Below are positions 56,101 through 64,000 of a stretch of 64,000 nt of DNA, piece after piece. Positions within the stretch are counted from its first letter, which is position 1, and every line of letters starts with the position of its first letter. Both the position numbers and the translations under genes were made by a program. The stretch comes from Roseibacterium elongatum DSM 19469 (GTDB lineage Bacteria; Pseudomonadota; Alphaproteobacteria; Rhodobacterales; Rhodobacteraceae), in NCBI RefSeq assembly GCF_000590925.1, contig NZ_CP004372.1:2275001-2339000 (forward strand), read 5' to 3'. Under the pieces are notes generated by a model, which did not search any database, was not told where the DNA came from, and saw only the letters and a program-made list of their open reading frames with translations.

Positions 56101-57096
56101 ACCACGCCCGAGCCCTCGGACGAGGTCGAAGAGGCGATCCAGCAGTCGCAATTCGTGCCGCCCCTGCCGGTCTCGGCGATCTTTCTCGATCTGCCGCTGT
56201 TGACCGGGGACGAGGTGGCCCACGCCCCGCATATCGCCGTGGCCGCCGATCCATGGCCCGGCACGGCCGCCGTCTACGCCGCCCCGGGCCCGGACGGGTT
56301 CGAGTTGAACCGTCTGGTCGAACAGGGCGCTGTCGCCGGCACGCTGGAGACGCCGCTTTTCGCCGCCACGCCGGGGCTGTGGGATCGCGGCGGCCCGCTC
56401 AGGCTGCGCATCGCCACGGGGGCGCCGTCCGGGGCCGAGGCGGCGGCGGTGCTGAACGGTGCCAACCTGGCCGCGATCGGCTCGGGCGATGGGGCGGATT
56501 GGGAAGTGATCCAGTTTCAGGGCGCAACGCTCGTCGGCACGGATCTGTGGGAGATCGGCCTGCGCCTGCGCGGGCAACAGGGCAGTGACGCGACCATGCC
56601 CGCCATCTGGCCCGAGGGCAGCCTTTTCGTGCTGCTCGACGGGGCGGTGGGGCAGGTCGATCTGCCCGCCGCCGCGCGTGGGCTGGCCCGCTACTGGCGC
56701 GTCGGGCCGGGGCGGCGCGCGGTCGATGACCCCAGCTACAGCGAAACGGTGCTGGCCTTTCAGGGGATCGGCCTGCGCCCCTACAGCCCCGCGCATTTGC
56801 GTAGTCGCCGCATCGGGGCCGCGCGCGCGGTGACGTGGATCCGCCGCTCGCGCATCGACGCCGACAGTTGGGAGGGGCTGGACGTGCCGCTGGGCGAGGC
56901 CAGCGAGATGTACCTGCTGCGGATCCTGGACGCCACCGGCCTGCGCCGCGAGGAGACGCTGGCCACCCCGGCCTTCACCTATACCGACGCGATGCGCGCC
57001 GCCGATGGCACCGCGCCCGCCTATTCCATCGAGGTTGCCCAGGTTTCCGACCGGTTCGGACCGGGCCCGTTTGCAAGGATCGAGATCGATGACTGA
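53187..57096 (+). CDS. GTA gene 15: large tail-tip hub protein (frameshift near 54946)
   Basis: 1302 residues after correction, as expected for gp15 of about 1300. The N-terminus has a Gly/Ala hydrophobic segment (TILLSAAGAALGGMTNATIF). A GTA TIM-barrel-like domain spans about 400-740 (HPQDGSGDVYFHLDPLWADD; EIDFIGIDNYMP). The later part has phage tail-hub domains and a C-terminal beta-rich region. In the barrel, the frame moves by one base at a TT (54946-54947); without the extra T the sequence reads WYYPTPEARAAQRR. The downstream frame runs to FARIEIDD. Last gene of the canonical RcGTA-type set; binds recipient surface structures. Confidence 0.93.
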
Positions 57097-57798
57097 CACG
57101 CCCAACCTGAGCCTTCCGATGCTGGCGCCCGCACAGGCGCAGAAACACGTGACCGTGAACGAGGCGCTGGGCCGTCTGGACGGGCTGGCGCAGCTGGTCC
57201 TAACCTCGGTCAGCGAGACGACGCCCCCCGCCTCGGCGCCCGAGGGGACATGCTATGGCGTGCCGGCAGGCGCGGTGAACGACTGGGCCGGGCAGGCCGG
57301 GACGGTGGCCATCGCGCTGGGCGGCGGCTGGGTGTTTGCGCCCGCGCGGCGGGGCTGGCGCGCGACGGTGCTGGATGCGGGCGCGCCCGCGATCTTCGAC
57401 GGGGCGGGCTGGCGGATGGGGGCGCTGACGCTCTCGCCCGGCGGCGCGGCTTTGGCGATGCGGGCGGTCGAAATGGAGGTGACGCTGACGCCGGGGGCCT
57501 CGGTCACCACGCCGATCGCCTTTCCCGCGCGGGCCATCGCCTTTGGCGTGACGGGCGGGTCGTGGCGGAGATCACCGGCACGGCGACGGCCTGGAGCCTT
57601 GGTGTGGCGGGCGATGCGGCGCGCTACGGCTCGGGGCTGGGCCTGGCGGTGAACTCCTGGGTGAACGGCCCCGGCGCGCCGCAGGTCTATTGGTCGCCCA
57701 CCGCGCTGGAGATCACCGCGACAGGGGGCGATTTCGCGGGCGGGACGCTGCGGCTGGTAGCGCATTTCGCGAACCTGTCGCTGCCCGATCCGGTCTGA
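57089..57798 (+). CDS. DUF2793 protein at the end of the GTA cluster (frameshift near 57552)
   Basis: 236 residues after adding one base in the GGG at 57552. N-terminus MTDTPNLSLPMLAPAQAQKHVTVNEALG is the DUF2793 signature; the rest is strand-rich (GGGWVFAPARRGWRATVLD). After FGVTG the frame changes and continues GRVVAEITGTATAWSLGVAG to NLSLPDPV. The start overlaps gp15 by 8 bp, so it is translated with the GTA genes. DUF2793 proteins are found with GTA and phage tails and probably are fibre or spike parts; the exact role is unknown. Confidence 0.85.
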
Positions 57799-57831
57799 GG
57801 GATTGCGCCGCCTTCGGCGTCGCCCGGGCGA

Positions 57832-57866
57832 AGCGCGGCAAGGGGCATCGAGCCCCTTGCCGCGCT
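57832..57866. terminator. 15-bp perfect hairpin after the GTA cluster
   Basis: AGCGCGGCAAGGGGC and GCCCCTTGCCGCGCT around a 5-base loop. No U-tract, but the position 34 bases after the last GTA gene fits a transcription end. Confidence 0.6.
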
Positions 57867-57970
57867 GTCGTGCGTGCCGCACGGTGCATATTTGAAGGAT
57901 AAAGATGGGGTGGGCGCGCCGATATGACGGGTCATGCCAGGGGGATGCCCTTGGCGCGGGGCTTTCGGCC

Positions 57971-57999
57971 TTGGGCCTTGGGCGGGCATGCTCTATATG
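57971..57999 (+). promoter_or_regulatory. Promoter of cysE
   Basis: TTGGGC, 17 bp, TATATG, 33 bp before the cysE ATG. Confidence 0.55.
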
Positions 58000-58031
58000 G
58001 AGGGGAGCGCGACAGAGGACAGGAGGGCGCC

Positions 58032-58850
58032 ATGGCCCGCACCCGCAGCCATCCCACGGAACTGGACCCGGTCTGGCGCCGGATCACCGATGAGGCCGAG
58101 GCCGCCATCGCCGCCGAGCCGCTCTTGGGCGGGTTGGTGCATGCCTGTATCCTGCATCATGCGAGCCTCGAGGATGCGCTGGCCTACCGGATGGCGCAGA
58201 AACTGGCCTCGGGCGACATGTCGGAACAGCTCTTGCGCGAGATCGCGGACGCCGCCCATGCCGCCGATCCGTCGCTGGGGCAGGCGGCGCGCGCCGATAT
58301 CACCGCCGTCAACGACCGCGACCCGGCCTGCCACCGCTATATCCAGCCCTTGTTGTTCTTCAAGGGATTCCAGGCCGTGCAGGCCTATCGCGTGGCCCAT
58401 TGGCTGTGGCGCGAGGGACGCGCGGACATGGCCTATTTCATGCAGATGCGCATTTCCGAGGTGTTCTCGGTCGATATTCACCCGGCCGCGCGGGTCGGCC
58501 GTGGGATCATGATCGACCACGCCCATTCCATCGTCATCGGCGAGACGGCGGTGGTGGGCGACAATGTCTCGATGTTGCATTCGGTGACGCTGGGCGGGAC
58601 CGGCAAGGAAGAGGAAGACCGCCACCCCAAGATCGGCGACGGCGTGTTGATCGGGGCCGGGGCCAAGGTGTTGGGCAACATCCATGTGGGCCATTGCAGC
58701 CGTGTCGCGGCCGGGTCGGTCGTGCTGGCCGAGGTGCCGGCCTGCACCACGGTGGCCGGCGTGCCCGCCAAGATCGTGGGCGAGGCGGGGTGCGATCAGC
58801 CGTCGCTGAGCATGGATCACCTCTTTGCCGGCGGGTCCAAGAAAGGCTGA
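58032..58850 (+). CDS. cysE: Serine O-acetyltransferase
   Basis: 272 residues. Makes O-acetylserine from serine and acetyl-CoA for cysteine synthesis. N-terminal helical domain, then left-handed beta-helix: SVDIHPAARVGRGIMIDHAHS (catalytic Asp and His), VGDNVSMLHSVTLGGTGK, HPKIGDGVLIGAGAKVLGN. The start MARTRSHPTELD follows AGGAGGGC; the upstream frame is an artefact. The C-terminal tail is longer than needed for the CysK-binding Ile and ends in Gly, so CysK binding is uncertain. Confidence 0.95.
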   Translation: MARTRSHPTELDPVWRRITDEAEAAIAAEPLLGGLVHACILHHASLEDALAYRMAQKLASGDMSEQLLREIADAAHAADPSLGQAARADITAVNDRDPACHRYIQPLLFFKGFQAVQAYRVAHWLWREGRADMAYFMQMRISEVFSVDIHPAARVGRGIMIDHAHSIVIGETAVVGDNVSMLHSVTLGGTGKEEEDRHPKIGDGVLIGAGAKVLGNIHVGHCSRVAAGSVVLAEVPACTTVAGVPAKIVGEAGCDQPSLSMDHLFAGGSKKG

Positions 58851-58886
58851 GGCGCAGCTTTCGGCCGCCGACCATGCGAGAGCCAC

Positions 58887-58913
58887 AAAGCCGCGGGTGC
58901 CCCCCGCAGCTTT
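58887..58913. terminator. Bidirectional terminator between cysE and the 58932 gene
   Basis: AAAGC-C-GCGGG and CCCGC-A-GCTTT arms with one internal mismatch, between two convergent genes. Confidence 0.6.
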
Positions 58914-58931
58914 CGCCGTTCGGGGGATGGG

Positions 58932-59636
58932 CTAGAACCTGTCCTGGTCCAGCAGGACGGTACCGCGGGCGACCTGCCCGAGAAAGCCGCACGGGTCCGG
59001 CCGGGCGCTGAAATGCAGCCACGCCTTCTGGGCGAAGATGCCCGGCGCCATGAAGAGCGTCATCGGGGTCAGCTCGTCCCGCGAGACCGGGCGCGTCACC
59101 TCGGGCAGACCGGCGAGGAAGGCGTCCCGCTCGGGGCCGGGCAGGAATTCGATCTGCAGCGTATAGGCGACGTATTCCTGGCCCACGAGGCAATGCTCGA
59201 ACGGGCAGTCCATCATCGTATCCATTGCGGCATGGGCGAGTTCATGGCGGATGATGCTTGCGAAATAGGCATCGGGCGCGATGGTGGCGAATGCGCTGTT
59301 GGCCGACATGGCGGTGCCCTCGAGATAGGTATCGGGCGGCAGAAGCTCGATCCGGTTTTCCCCGCAATGGTATTGGCCGACGCAGTGCAGCCCGAGATCG
59401 GGGTTGATCGCGATCTCGATGGGCCGCGACAGGTCGAGGCCGCCGCATTGGGCGATCTCGCGGCGGCCGGCCGCGACGATGTCGCAGATGACCGGCGCGG
59501 TCGCGCCCGCGCCCTCGACCGATGTCCGGCCGTCGGGGCAGGCCACGGGCTCGGCCGGGGCCGGGCCTGTGGGCAGCAGCGCCATGGCGAGCGCCGCGGC
59601 CCAGTGTCCCGAACGTCGAGCTGTGCGATGCGTCAT
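58932..59636 (-). CDS. Secreted HExxH protein, putative zinc metallopeptidase (DUF6639-like)
   Basis: 234 residues. Signal peptide from MTHRTARRSGHW to PAPAEP. Contains HELAHAAMDTMM, the HExxH zinc-binding motif, and later GQEYVAY, where the Glu could be the third ligand. Six or more cysteines suggest disulfides (CVGQYHCGE; MDCPFEHC). Not matched to a characterised peptidase; the DUF6639 label is from memory of the pattern. Converges on cysE. Confidence 0.68.
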   Translation of the reverse strand: MTHRTARRSGHWAAALAMALLPTGPAPAEPVACPDGRTSVEGAGATAPVICDIVAAGRREIAQCGGLDLSRPIEIAINPDLGLHCVGQYHCGENRIELLPPDTYLEGTAMSANSAFATIAPDAYFASIIRHELAHAAMDTMMDCPFEHCLVGQEYVAYTLQIEFLPGPERDAFLAGLPEVTRPVSRDELTPMTLFMAPGIFAQKAWLHFSARPDPCGFLGQVARGTVLLDQDRF

Positions 59637-59695
59637 GCCGGGCAGCATGGGCGCGTGTGGGCACCGGGTCAATCGCCGGGGCCCCGCGTCGGCGG

Positions 59696-61516
59696 TCAGA
59701 CGCTGGCGCGGGCCTGTCGCTTGCGCTCGTGCGGGTCGAGATAGCGCTTGCGCAGGCGGATGGCGTTGGGTGTGACCTCGACCAGTTCGTCATCGTCGAT
59801 ATAGGCGATGGCCTCTTCCAGCGACAGGCGCACCGGCGGGGTCAGGGTGACGGCATCGTCCTTGCCCGCGGCGCGGACATTGGTCAGCTTCTTGCCCTTG
59901 AGCGGGTTCACCTCGAGATCGTTTTCGCGGCTGTGCTCGCCCAGAATCATGCCCTGATAGACATCCTCCTGCGCGCCGATGAAGAACCGCCCGCGATCTT
60001 CGAGGTTGAACAGCGCATAGGCCACCGAGGTGCCGTTTTCCATCGAGATCAGAACGCCCGCGCGGCGGCCTGGGATCGCGCCCTTGTGCGGGGCCCAGGA
60101 ATGGAACACGCGGTTCAGCACGCCCGAGCCGCGCGTGTCGGTCAGAAACTCGCCATGATAGCCGATCAGCCCGCGCGAGGGGACCAGCGCCACGATGCGC
60201 GTCTTGCCGGCGCCGGCGGGCTTCATCTCGACCAACTCGCCCTTGCGCGGGCCGGTCAGTTTCTCGATCACCGCGCCGGTATAGTCGTCATCGACATCGA
60301 TCGTGACCTCTTCGACGGGCTCGACCGTCTGGCCGTTTTCCTCGCGCAGGATGACCTGCGGGCGCGAGATCGACAGCTCGAACCCCTCGCGGCGCATGTT
60401 CTCGATCAGCACGCCCATCTGCAATTCGCCGCGGCCCGCGACCTCGAACGCCTCGCCGCCGGGGGTGTCGGTGACCTTGATGGCGACATTCGATTCCGCC
60501 TCTTTCATCAGGCGCTCGCGGATGACGCGGCTCTGGACCTTCTTGCCGTCGCGGCCCGCCAGCGGGCTGTCATTGATGCCGAAAGTCACCGAGATGGTCG
60601 GCGGGTCGATGGGCTGCGCGGGGATCGGGTCTTCGACCGCAAGCGCGCAGATCGTGTCCGAGACGGTGGCCTTGGCCATGCCCGAGAGTGTGACGATATC
60701 GCCTGCGACGGCCTCGTCGATTTCCTGCAGCGACAGGCCGCGGAACGCCTGGATCTTGGAGACGCGGAAGCGTTCGATCTGTTCGCCATGGCGGCTGAGG
60801 GCGTGGACCGTCGCGCCGGCCTTCAGCCGGCCCGATTCAACGCGACCGGTCAAAAGGCGGCCGACGAACGGGTCCGCGCCGAGCGTGGTTGCCAGCATGC
60901 GGAAATCCTCGTCCACATGCTTGAGCTGCCGGGGCGGGGCGACGTGGTTGACGATCAGGTTGAACAGCGCGTGCAGGTCCTTGCGCGGGCCGTCGAGATC
61001 CGGGTCGCACCAGCCGGCGCGCCCCGAGGCATAGAGATGCGGGAAATCGAGCTGATCCTCGTTCGCGTCAAGCGCGGCGAAGAGGTCGAACACCTCGTCC
61101 AGCGCGCGGTCGGGTTCGGCGTCGGGCTTGTCGACCTTGTTCAGCACCACGATGGGGCGCAGGCCAAGCGCCAGCGCCTTGGCGGTGACGAACTTGGTCT
61201 GCGGCATCGGCCCTTCGGCGGCATCCACCAGCAACACGACGCCATCCACCATCGACAGGATGCGCTCGACCTCGCCGCCGAAATCGGCGTGGCCGGGGGT
61301 GTCGACGATGTTGATGCGCGTGCCGTGCCATTCGACGCTGGTCGCCTTGGCCAGGATGGTGATCCCGCGCTCGCGTTCGAGGTCATTGCTGTCCATCGCG
61401 CGCTCGGCCACGGCCTGGTTCTCGCGGAAGGCGCCGGATTGTTTCAGAAGGTTGTCCACCAGCGTGGTCTTGCCATGGTCGACGTGGGCGATGATCGCAA
61501 TATTGCGCAGGTCCAT
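59696..61516 (-). CDS. typA: Translational GTPase BipA/TypA
   Basis: 606 residues. EF-G-like GTPase acting in ribosome assembly and stress. G1 [16 protein letters not shown]2 [12 protein letters not shown]3 [15 protein letters not shown]4 NKVDKPDA, and the BipA-specific C-terminus ([34 protein letters not shown]). Stands after irr on the minus strand, separated by two palindromes. Confidence 0.97.
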   Translation of the reverse strand: MDLRNIAIIAHVDHGKTTLVDNLLKQSGAFRENQAVAERAMDSNDLERERGITILAKATSVEWHGTRINIVDTPGHADFGGEVERILSMVDGVVLLVDAAEGPMPQTKFVTAKALALGLRPIVVLNKVDKPDAEPDRALDEVFDLFAALDANEDQLDFPHLYASGRAGWCDPDLDGPRKDLHALFNLIVNHVAPPRQLKHVDEDFRMLATTLGADPFVGRLLTGRVESGRLKAGATVHALSRHGEQIERFRVSKIQAFRGLSLQEIDEAVAGDIVTLSGMAKATVSDTICALAVEDPIPAQPIDPPTISVTFGINDSPLAGRDGKKVQSRVIRERLMKEAESNVAIKVTDTPGGEAFEVAGRGELQMGVLIENMRREGFELSISRPQVILREENGQTVEPVEEVTIDVDDDYTGAVIEKLTGPRKGELVEMKPAGAGKTRIVALVPSRGLIGYHGEFLTDTRGSGVLNRVFHSWAPHKGAIPGRRAGVLISMENGTSVAYALFNLEDRGRFFIGAQEDVYQGMILGEHSRENDLEVNPLKGKKLTNVRAAGKDDAVTLTPPVRLSLEEAIAYIDDDELVEVTPNAIRLRKRYLDPHERKRQARASV

Positions 61517-61608
61517 GAACGGGGGCCTTTGGTCATGTCAGGGTTGGCAGGGCGTTAGCCGCTTGTGCCGCGCTTGGCTAGGGCAAAAGCGCCACCACTG
61601 GGCCGGTG

Positions 61609-61653
61609 CAGGAAAAGCCTGCTTTTCCTGTCAGAAAATCCCGGGATTTTCTG
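61609..61653. repeat. Pair of adjacent palindromes between irr and typA
   Basis: First: CAGGAAAAG, 4-base loop, CTTTTCCTG. Second: CAGAAAATCCC directly followed by GGGATTTTCTG, a 22-bp perfect palindrome. One base separates them. A-rich 5' arms and T-rich 3' arms fit a double bidirectional terminator for irr. Confidence 0.8.
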
Positions 61654-61673
61654 CCTCGGCCGGTGGCCGGGGC

Positions 61674-62105
61674 TCAGTCGACCCGGCGCAGGCGAATGAC
61701 CACATCGACCTTCGACACTTCGTAGCCTTCGGGAACCTCGGGCAGGGTCTTGATCTCGATCCCCGCCTTGGGGGCGTCGGTCAGGCGGCCGGCATCTTCC
61801 ATGAAGAAATGCGGATGCTCGTCCATGCGGGTGTCGAAATAGCTGCGGCTGCCATCGACGGTGACCTCTTGCATCAGGCCGGCGTCGCAAAAGGCGCGCA
61901 GGGTGTTGTAGACCGTGGCGAGCGACACCTTGTCGCCCGAGGCCAGCGCGGCGTCATGCAGGCTTTCGGCAGTGACGTGGCGGTTCTCGCCATCCCCGAT
62001 CAGCAGGGCGGCCAGGGTCAGGCGCTGACGGGTGGGCCGCAGCTTGCCGTCCTGCAGCCAGGTTTTTCCGCGCTCGAGCGCTTCGGGGGTCATCGCGGGC
62101 GTCAT
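61674..62105 (-). CDS. irr: Irr/Fur-family iron response regulator
   Basis: 143 residues. DNA-binding part [30 protein letters not shown] and [19 protein letters not shown]; dimerisation part with DEHPHFF, the haem-related histidine motif of Irr, rather than a Fur CxxC zinc site. No N-terminal haem regulatory Cys-Pro is seen, as in many non-rhizobial Irr. The ATG at 62105 is preferred: the longer TTG start at 62147 lies inside the predicted -10 box. Divergent from fabA, as in many Rhodobacterales. Confidence 0.87.
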   Translation of the reverse strand: MTPAMTPEALERGKTWLQDGKLRPTRQRLTLAALLIGDGENRHVTAESLHDAALASGDKVSLATVYNTLRAFCDAGLMQEVTVDGSRSYFDTRMDEHPHFFMEDAGRLTDAPKAGIEIKTLPEVPEGYEVSKVDVVIRLRRVD

Positions 62106-62145
62106 CCGACCGTCGCCTTCCTGCACATGCTTATCATTCGACAAC

Positions 62146-62175
62146 AATATAGGGGTATTGCCCCCTTGGTTTCAA
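62146..62175 (-). promoter_or_regulatory. Promoter of irr
   Basis: On the minus strand TTGAAA, 18 bp, TATATT, 41 bp before the irr ATG. Confidence 0.65.
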
Positions 62176-62297
62176 TTGCAAAACCGAATCTGCCGCAGGG
62201 GGCGCGGCCTTGCCACCGCTCAAGCGCGGGTGATAGACGAGGCAAATCTTGACGCCCGGCGGTGATCGGGCAGGACGCACAGGACAGGCGGGGGGCC

Positions 62298-62808
62298 ATG
62301 GCCAACTATCCCACGAGTTTCGACAAGGACGACCTACTGGCATGCGCGCGTGGCGAGCTGTTCGGACCCGGCAACGCGCAATTGCCCGAGCCGCCCATGC
62401 TGATGATGGACCGGATCACCGACATTTCCGAGGATGGCGGCGCCCATGGCAAGGGGCACGTGGTGGCCGAGTTCGACATCACGCCCGAGCTGTGGTTCTT
62501 CGACTGCCATTTCCCGGGCAACCCGATCATGCCCGGCTGCCTGGGGCTTGACGGTCTGTGGCAGCTGACCGGCTTCAACCTGGGCTGGCGCGGCTGGCAG
62601 GGGCGGGGCTATGCGCTTGGCGTCGGCGAGGTCAAGCTGACCGGCATGGTGCCGCCCCGACCGCAAGATGCTGACCTATACCGTCGATTTCACCAAGGCC
62701 GTGCAGACCCGCCGCCTGACCATGGGTGTGGCCGACGGCCGGGTCGAGGCCGATGGCGAGGTGATCTATCAGGTCAAGGACATGAAGGTCGCGCTGAGCG
62801 AAAGCTGA
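62298..62808 (+). CDS. fabA: 3-hydroxydecanoyl-[ACP] dehydratase/isomerase (frameshift near 62652)
   Basis: 169 residues after removing one base. Dehydrates 3-hydroxydecanoyl-ACP and isomerises it to cis-3-decenoyl-ACP, starting unsaturated fatty acids. Hot-dog active site: catalytic His in [19 protein letters not shown], with Asp in the same segment. After VKLTGMV an extra C in GTGCCGCC shifts the frame; without it the sequence reads [15 protein letters not shown] and ends [11 protein letters not shown]. Normally essential with fabB, which follows, so a sequence error is likely. Confidence 0.93.
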
Positions 62809-62908
62809 GCGCCGGTTTCCGCCGGACCGCACGCGCGTGCAAAGCGCTGTTGCGCTACGTGGCGGGACTGCACTACACACCGCGCCGAGGTAACGGAGGA
62901 ACCCGCCC

Positions 62909-64000
62909 ATGCGCCGCGTCGTCGTCACAGGATTGGGCATCGTCTCGCCCATCGGAAATACCGCCGCCGAGGTGGTGGACAGCCTCAAGGCAGGCCGGTC
63001 CGGCATCGAGGCCAGTGCCGAGATGGCCGAGCACGGCTTTCGCAGCCAGATTGCCGGCACGCTCAAGATCGATCCGTCGGACCATATCGACAAGCGCGCG
63101 TTGCGCTTCATGGGGCCGGGTGCGGCCTATGCCCATATCGCCATGGGGCAGGCCATCGCGGATGCGGGTCTGGACGAGGGCGACATCGTCAATCCGCGCA
63201 CCGGGCTGATCGCGGGCTCGGGCGGGCCGTCGACCAGCGCCATGTTCGCCGCACACCAGACGGTGCTGAAATCGGGCGGGACCAAGCGCATCGGCCCCTT
63301 TGCCGTACCCAAATGCATGAGCAGCACGATTTCCGCCAACCTCGCCACGGCCTACCAGATCAAGGGGATCAACTATTCGATCACCTCGGCCTGTTCGACG
63401 TCCTTGCATTGTATCGGCAACGCGGCCGAGCAGATCATGATGGGCAAACAGGACGTGATGTTCGCCGGCGGCGCCGAGGAACTGGACTGGACGCTGTCCT
63501 GCCTGTTCGACGCGATGGGCGCGATGTCCTCGAAATTCAACGACACGCCGCAGCGCGCCAGCCGCGCCTTCGATGCCGATCGCGACGGGTTCGTGATCGG
63601 GGGCGGCGGCGCGATGCTGGTGCTGGAAGATCTGGAGCACGCGCAGGCGCGCGGCGCGAAAATCTATGCCGAGGTCACCGGCTTTGCCGCCACCTCGGAC
63701 GGGCATGACATGGTCGCGCCCTCGGGCGAGGGGGGGGAGCGCGCGATGCGGCTGGCCCTGCAAACGCTGCCCGAGGGGCGCAAGGTCGATTACATCAACG
63801 CGCACGGCACCTCGACCAAGGTCGGTGACGTGGGCGAGGTCGAGGCCGTGCGCCGCGTCTTTGGCGCAGGATCCACGCCGCCGATTTCCTCGACCAAGTC
63901 GATGACGGGCCATGCGCAGGGGGCGGCCGGCGCGCTGGAGGCGGTGTTCTGCCTGCTGATGCTGGAACATGATTTCATCGCGCCCTCGATCAATGTCGAA
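62909..64000 (+). CDS. fabB: 3-oxoacyl-[ACP] synthase I (3' end cut by window)
   Basis: 364 residues visible, open to the window edge. Elongates cis-3-decenoyl-ACP. Catalytic Cys in [19 protein letters not shown]; His in [15 protein letters not shown] and [15 protein letters not shown]. The FabB-type sequence rather than FabF is shown by [16 protein letters not shown] and by pairing with fabA. The ATG at 62909 follows GGAGGAA. Confidence 0.96.
   Translation, partial: MRRVVVTGLGIVSPIGNTAAEVVDSLKAGRSGIEASAEMAEHGFRSQIAGTLKIDPSDHIDKRALRFMGPGAAYAHIAMGQAIADAGLDEGDIVNPRTGLIAGSGGPSTSAMFAAHQTVLKSGGTKRIGPFAVPKCMSSTISANLATAYQIKGINYSITSACSTSLHCIGNAAEQIMMGKQDVMFAGGAEELDWTLSCLFDAMGAMSSKFNDTPQRASRAFDADRDGFVIGGGGAMLVLEDLEHAQARGAKIYAEVTGFAATSDGHDMVAPSGEGGERAMRLALQTLPEGRKVDYINAHGTSTKVGDVGEVEAVRRVFGAGSTPPISSTKSMTGHAQGAAGALEAVFCLLMLEHDFIAPSINVE

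Noticed and set aside
43126..57798. Active prophage
   Set aside because: No integrase, repressor, replication or lysis genes and no attachment repeats; the order equals the RcGTA structural cluster.
59522..61558. 678-codon plus-strand open frame opposite typA
   Set aside because: Complementary to typA throughout; amino-acid bias and lack of motifs mark it as an antisense shadow.

Overview
High-G+C DNA from an alphaproteobacterium, almost certainly a member of the Rhodobacterales. The clearest evidence is a complete gene transfer agent (GTA) structural cluster in the order known from Rhodobacter capsulatus (small terminase to the large tail-fibre hub protein). Also typical are an Irr-type Fur regulator next to fabA-fabB, and a roseobacter-style phenylacetate (paa) island.

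Layout. 1-1514 is the tail of an RND efflux pump. 1612-22808 is a phenylacetyl-CoA catabolic island: a PaaX-family regulator, then paaJ-A-B-C-D-E, an extra PaaA-like subunit, paaZ and paaY on the plus strand. A minus-strand arm carries paaG-paaI-paaK-tetR. A divergent plus-strand arm carries paaN, a five-gene branched-chain-amino-acid-type ABC importer and a bifunctional hydratase/dehydrogenase. Three near-identical TetR-type palindromes (2601, 11871, 14514) tie the arms together. Together the genes cover activation (PaaK), epoxidation (PaaABCDE), isomerisation (PaaG), ring opening and aldehyde oxidation (PaaZ), beta-oxidation (20799 gene, PaaJ) and proofreading thioesterases (PaaI, PaaY). 22887-24951 is a small zinc-starvation unit: Zur box, CobW GTPase, DUF1826 protein. 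25154-28209 holds a methyltransferase, an LpxL-like acyltransferase and trigger factor.

28554-37341 contains three secreted or membrane-anchored proteins built from one four-cysteine repeat (six copies in all), a soluble sugar dehydrogenase, an autotransporter-like protein with Ig-like repeats, and rpsF-rpsR-rplI. 37438-42812 is fabD, a small envelope protein, fabG, acpP, fabF and mltG. 43126-57798 is the GTA cluster, preceded by a leader with a CtrA-like site and an intrinsic-terminator-like hairpin. 58032-64000 holds cysE, a putative metallopeptidase, typA, irr, fabA and the start of fabB.

Quality warning. Seven genes (paaK, sugar dehydrogenase, pilin-like repeat protein, fabD, GTA gp15, DUF2793 gene, fabA) each carry one single-base frameshift. 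In all seven, correcting one base restores a continuous protein, and where the family's usual length is known the corrected length matches it. Two are normally essential. I treat these as sequence errors, not pseudogenes. No tRNA, rRNA, CRISPR array, transposase or integrase was recognised.
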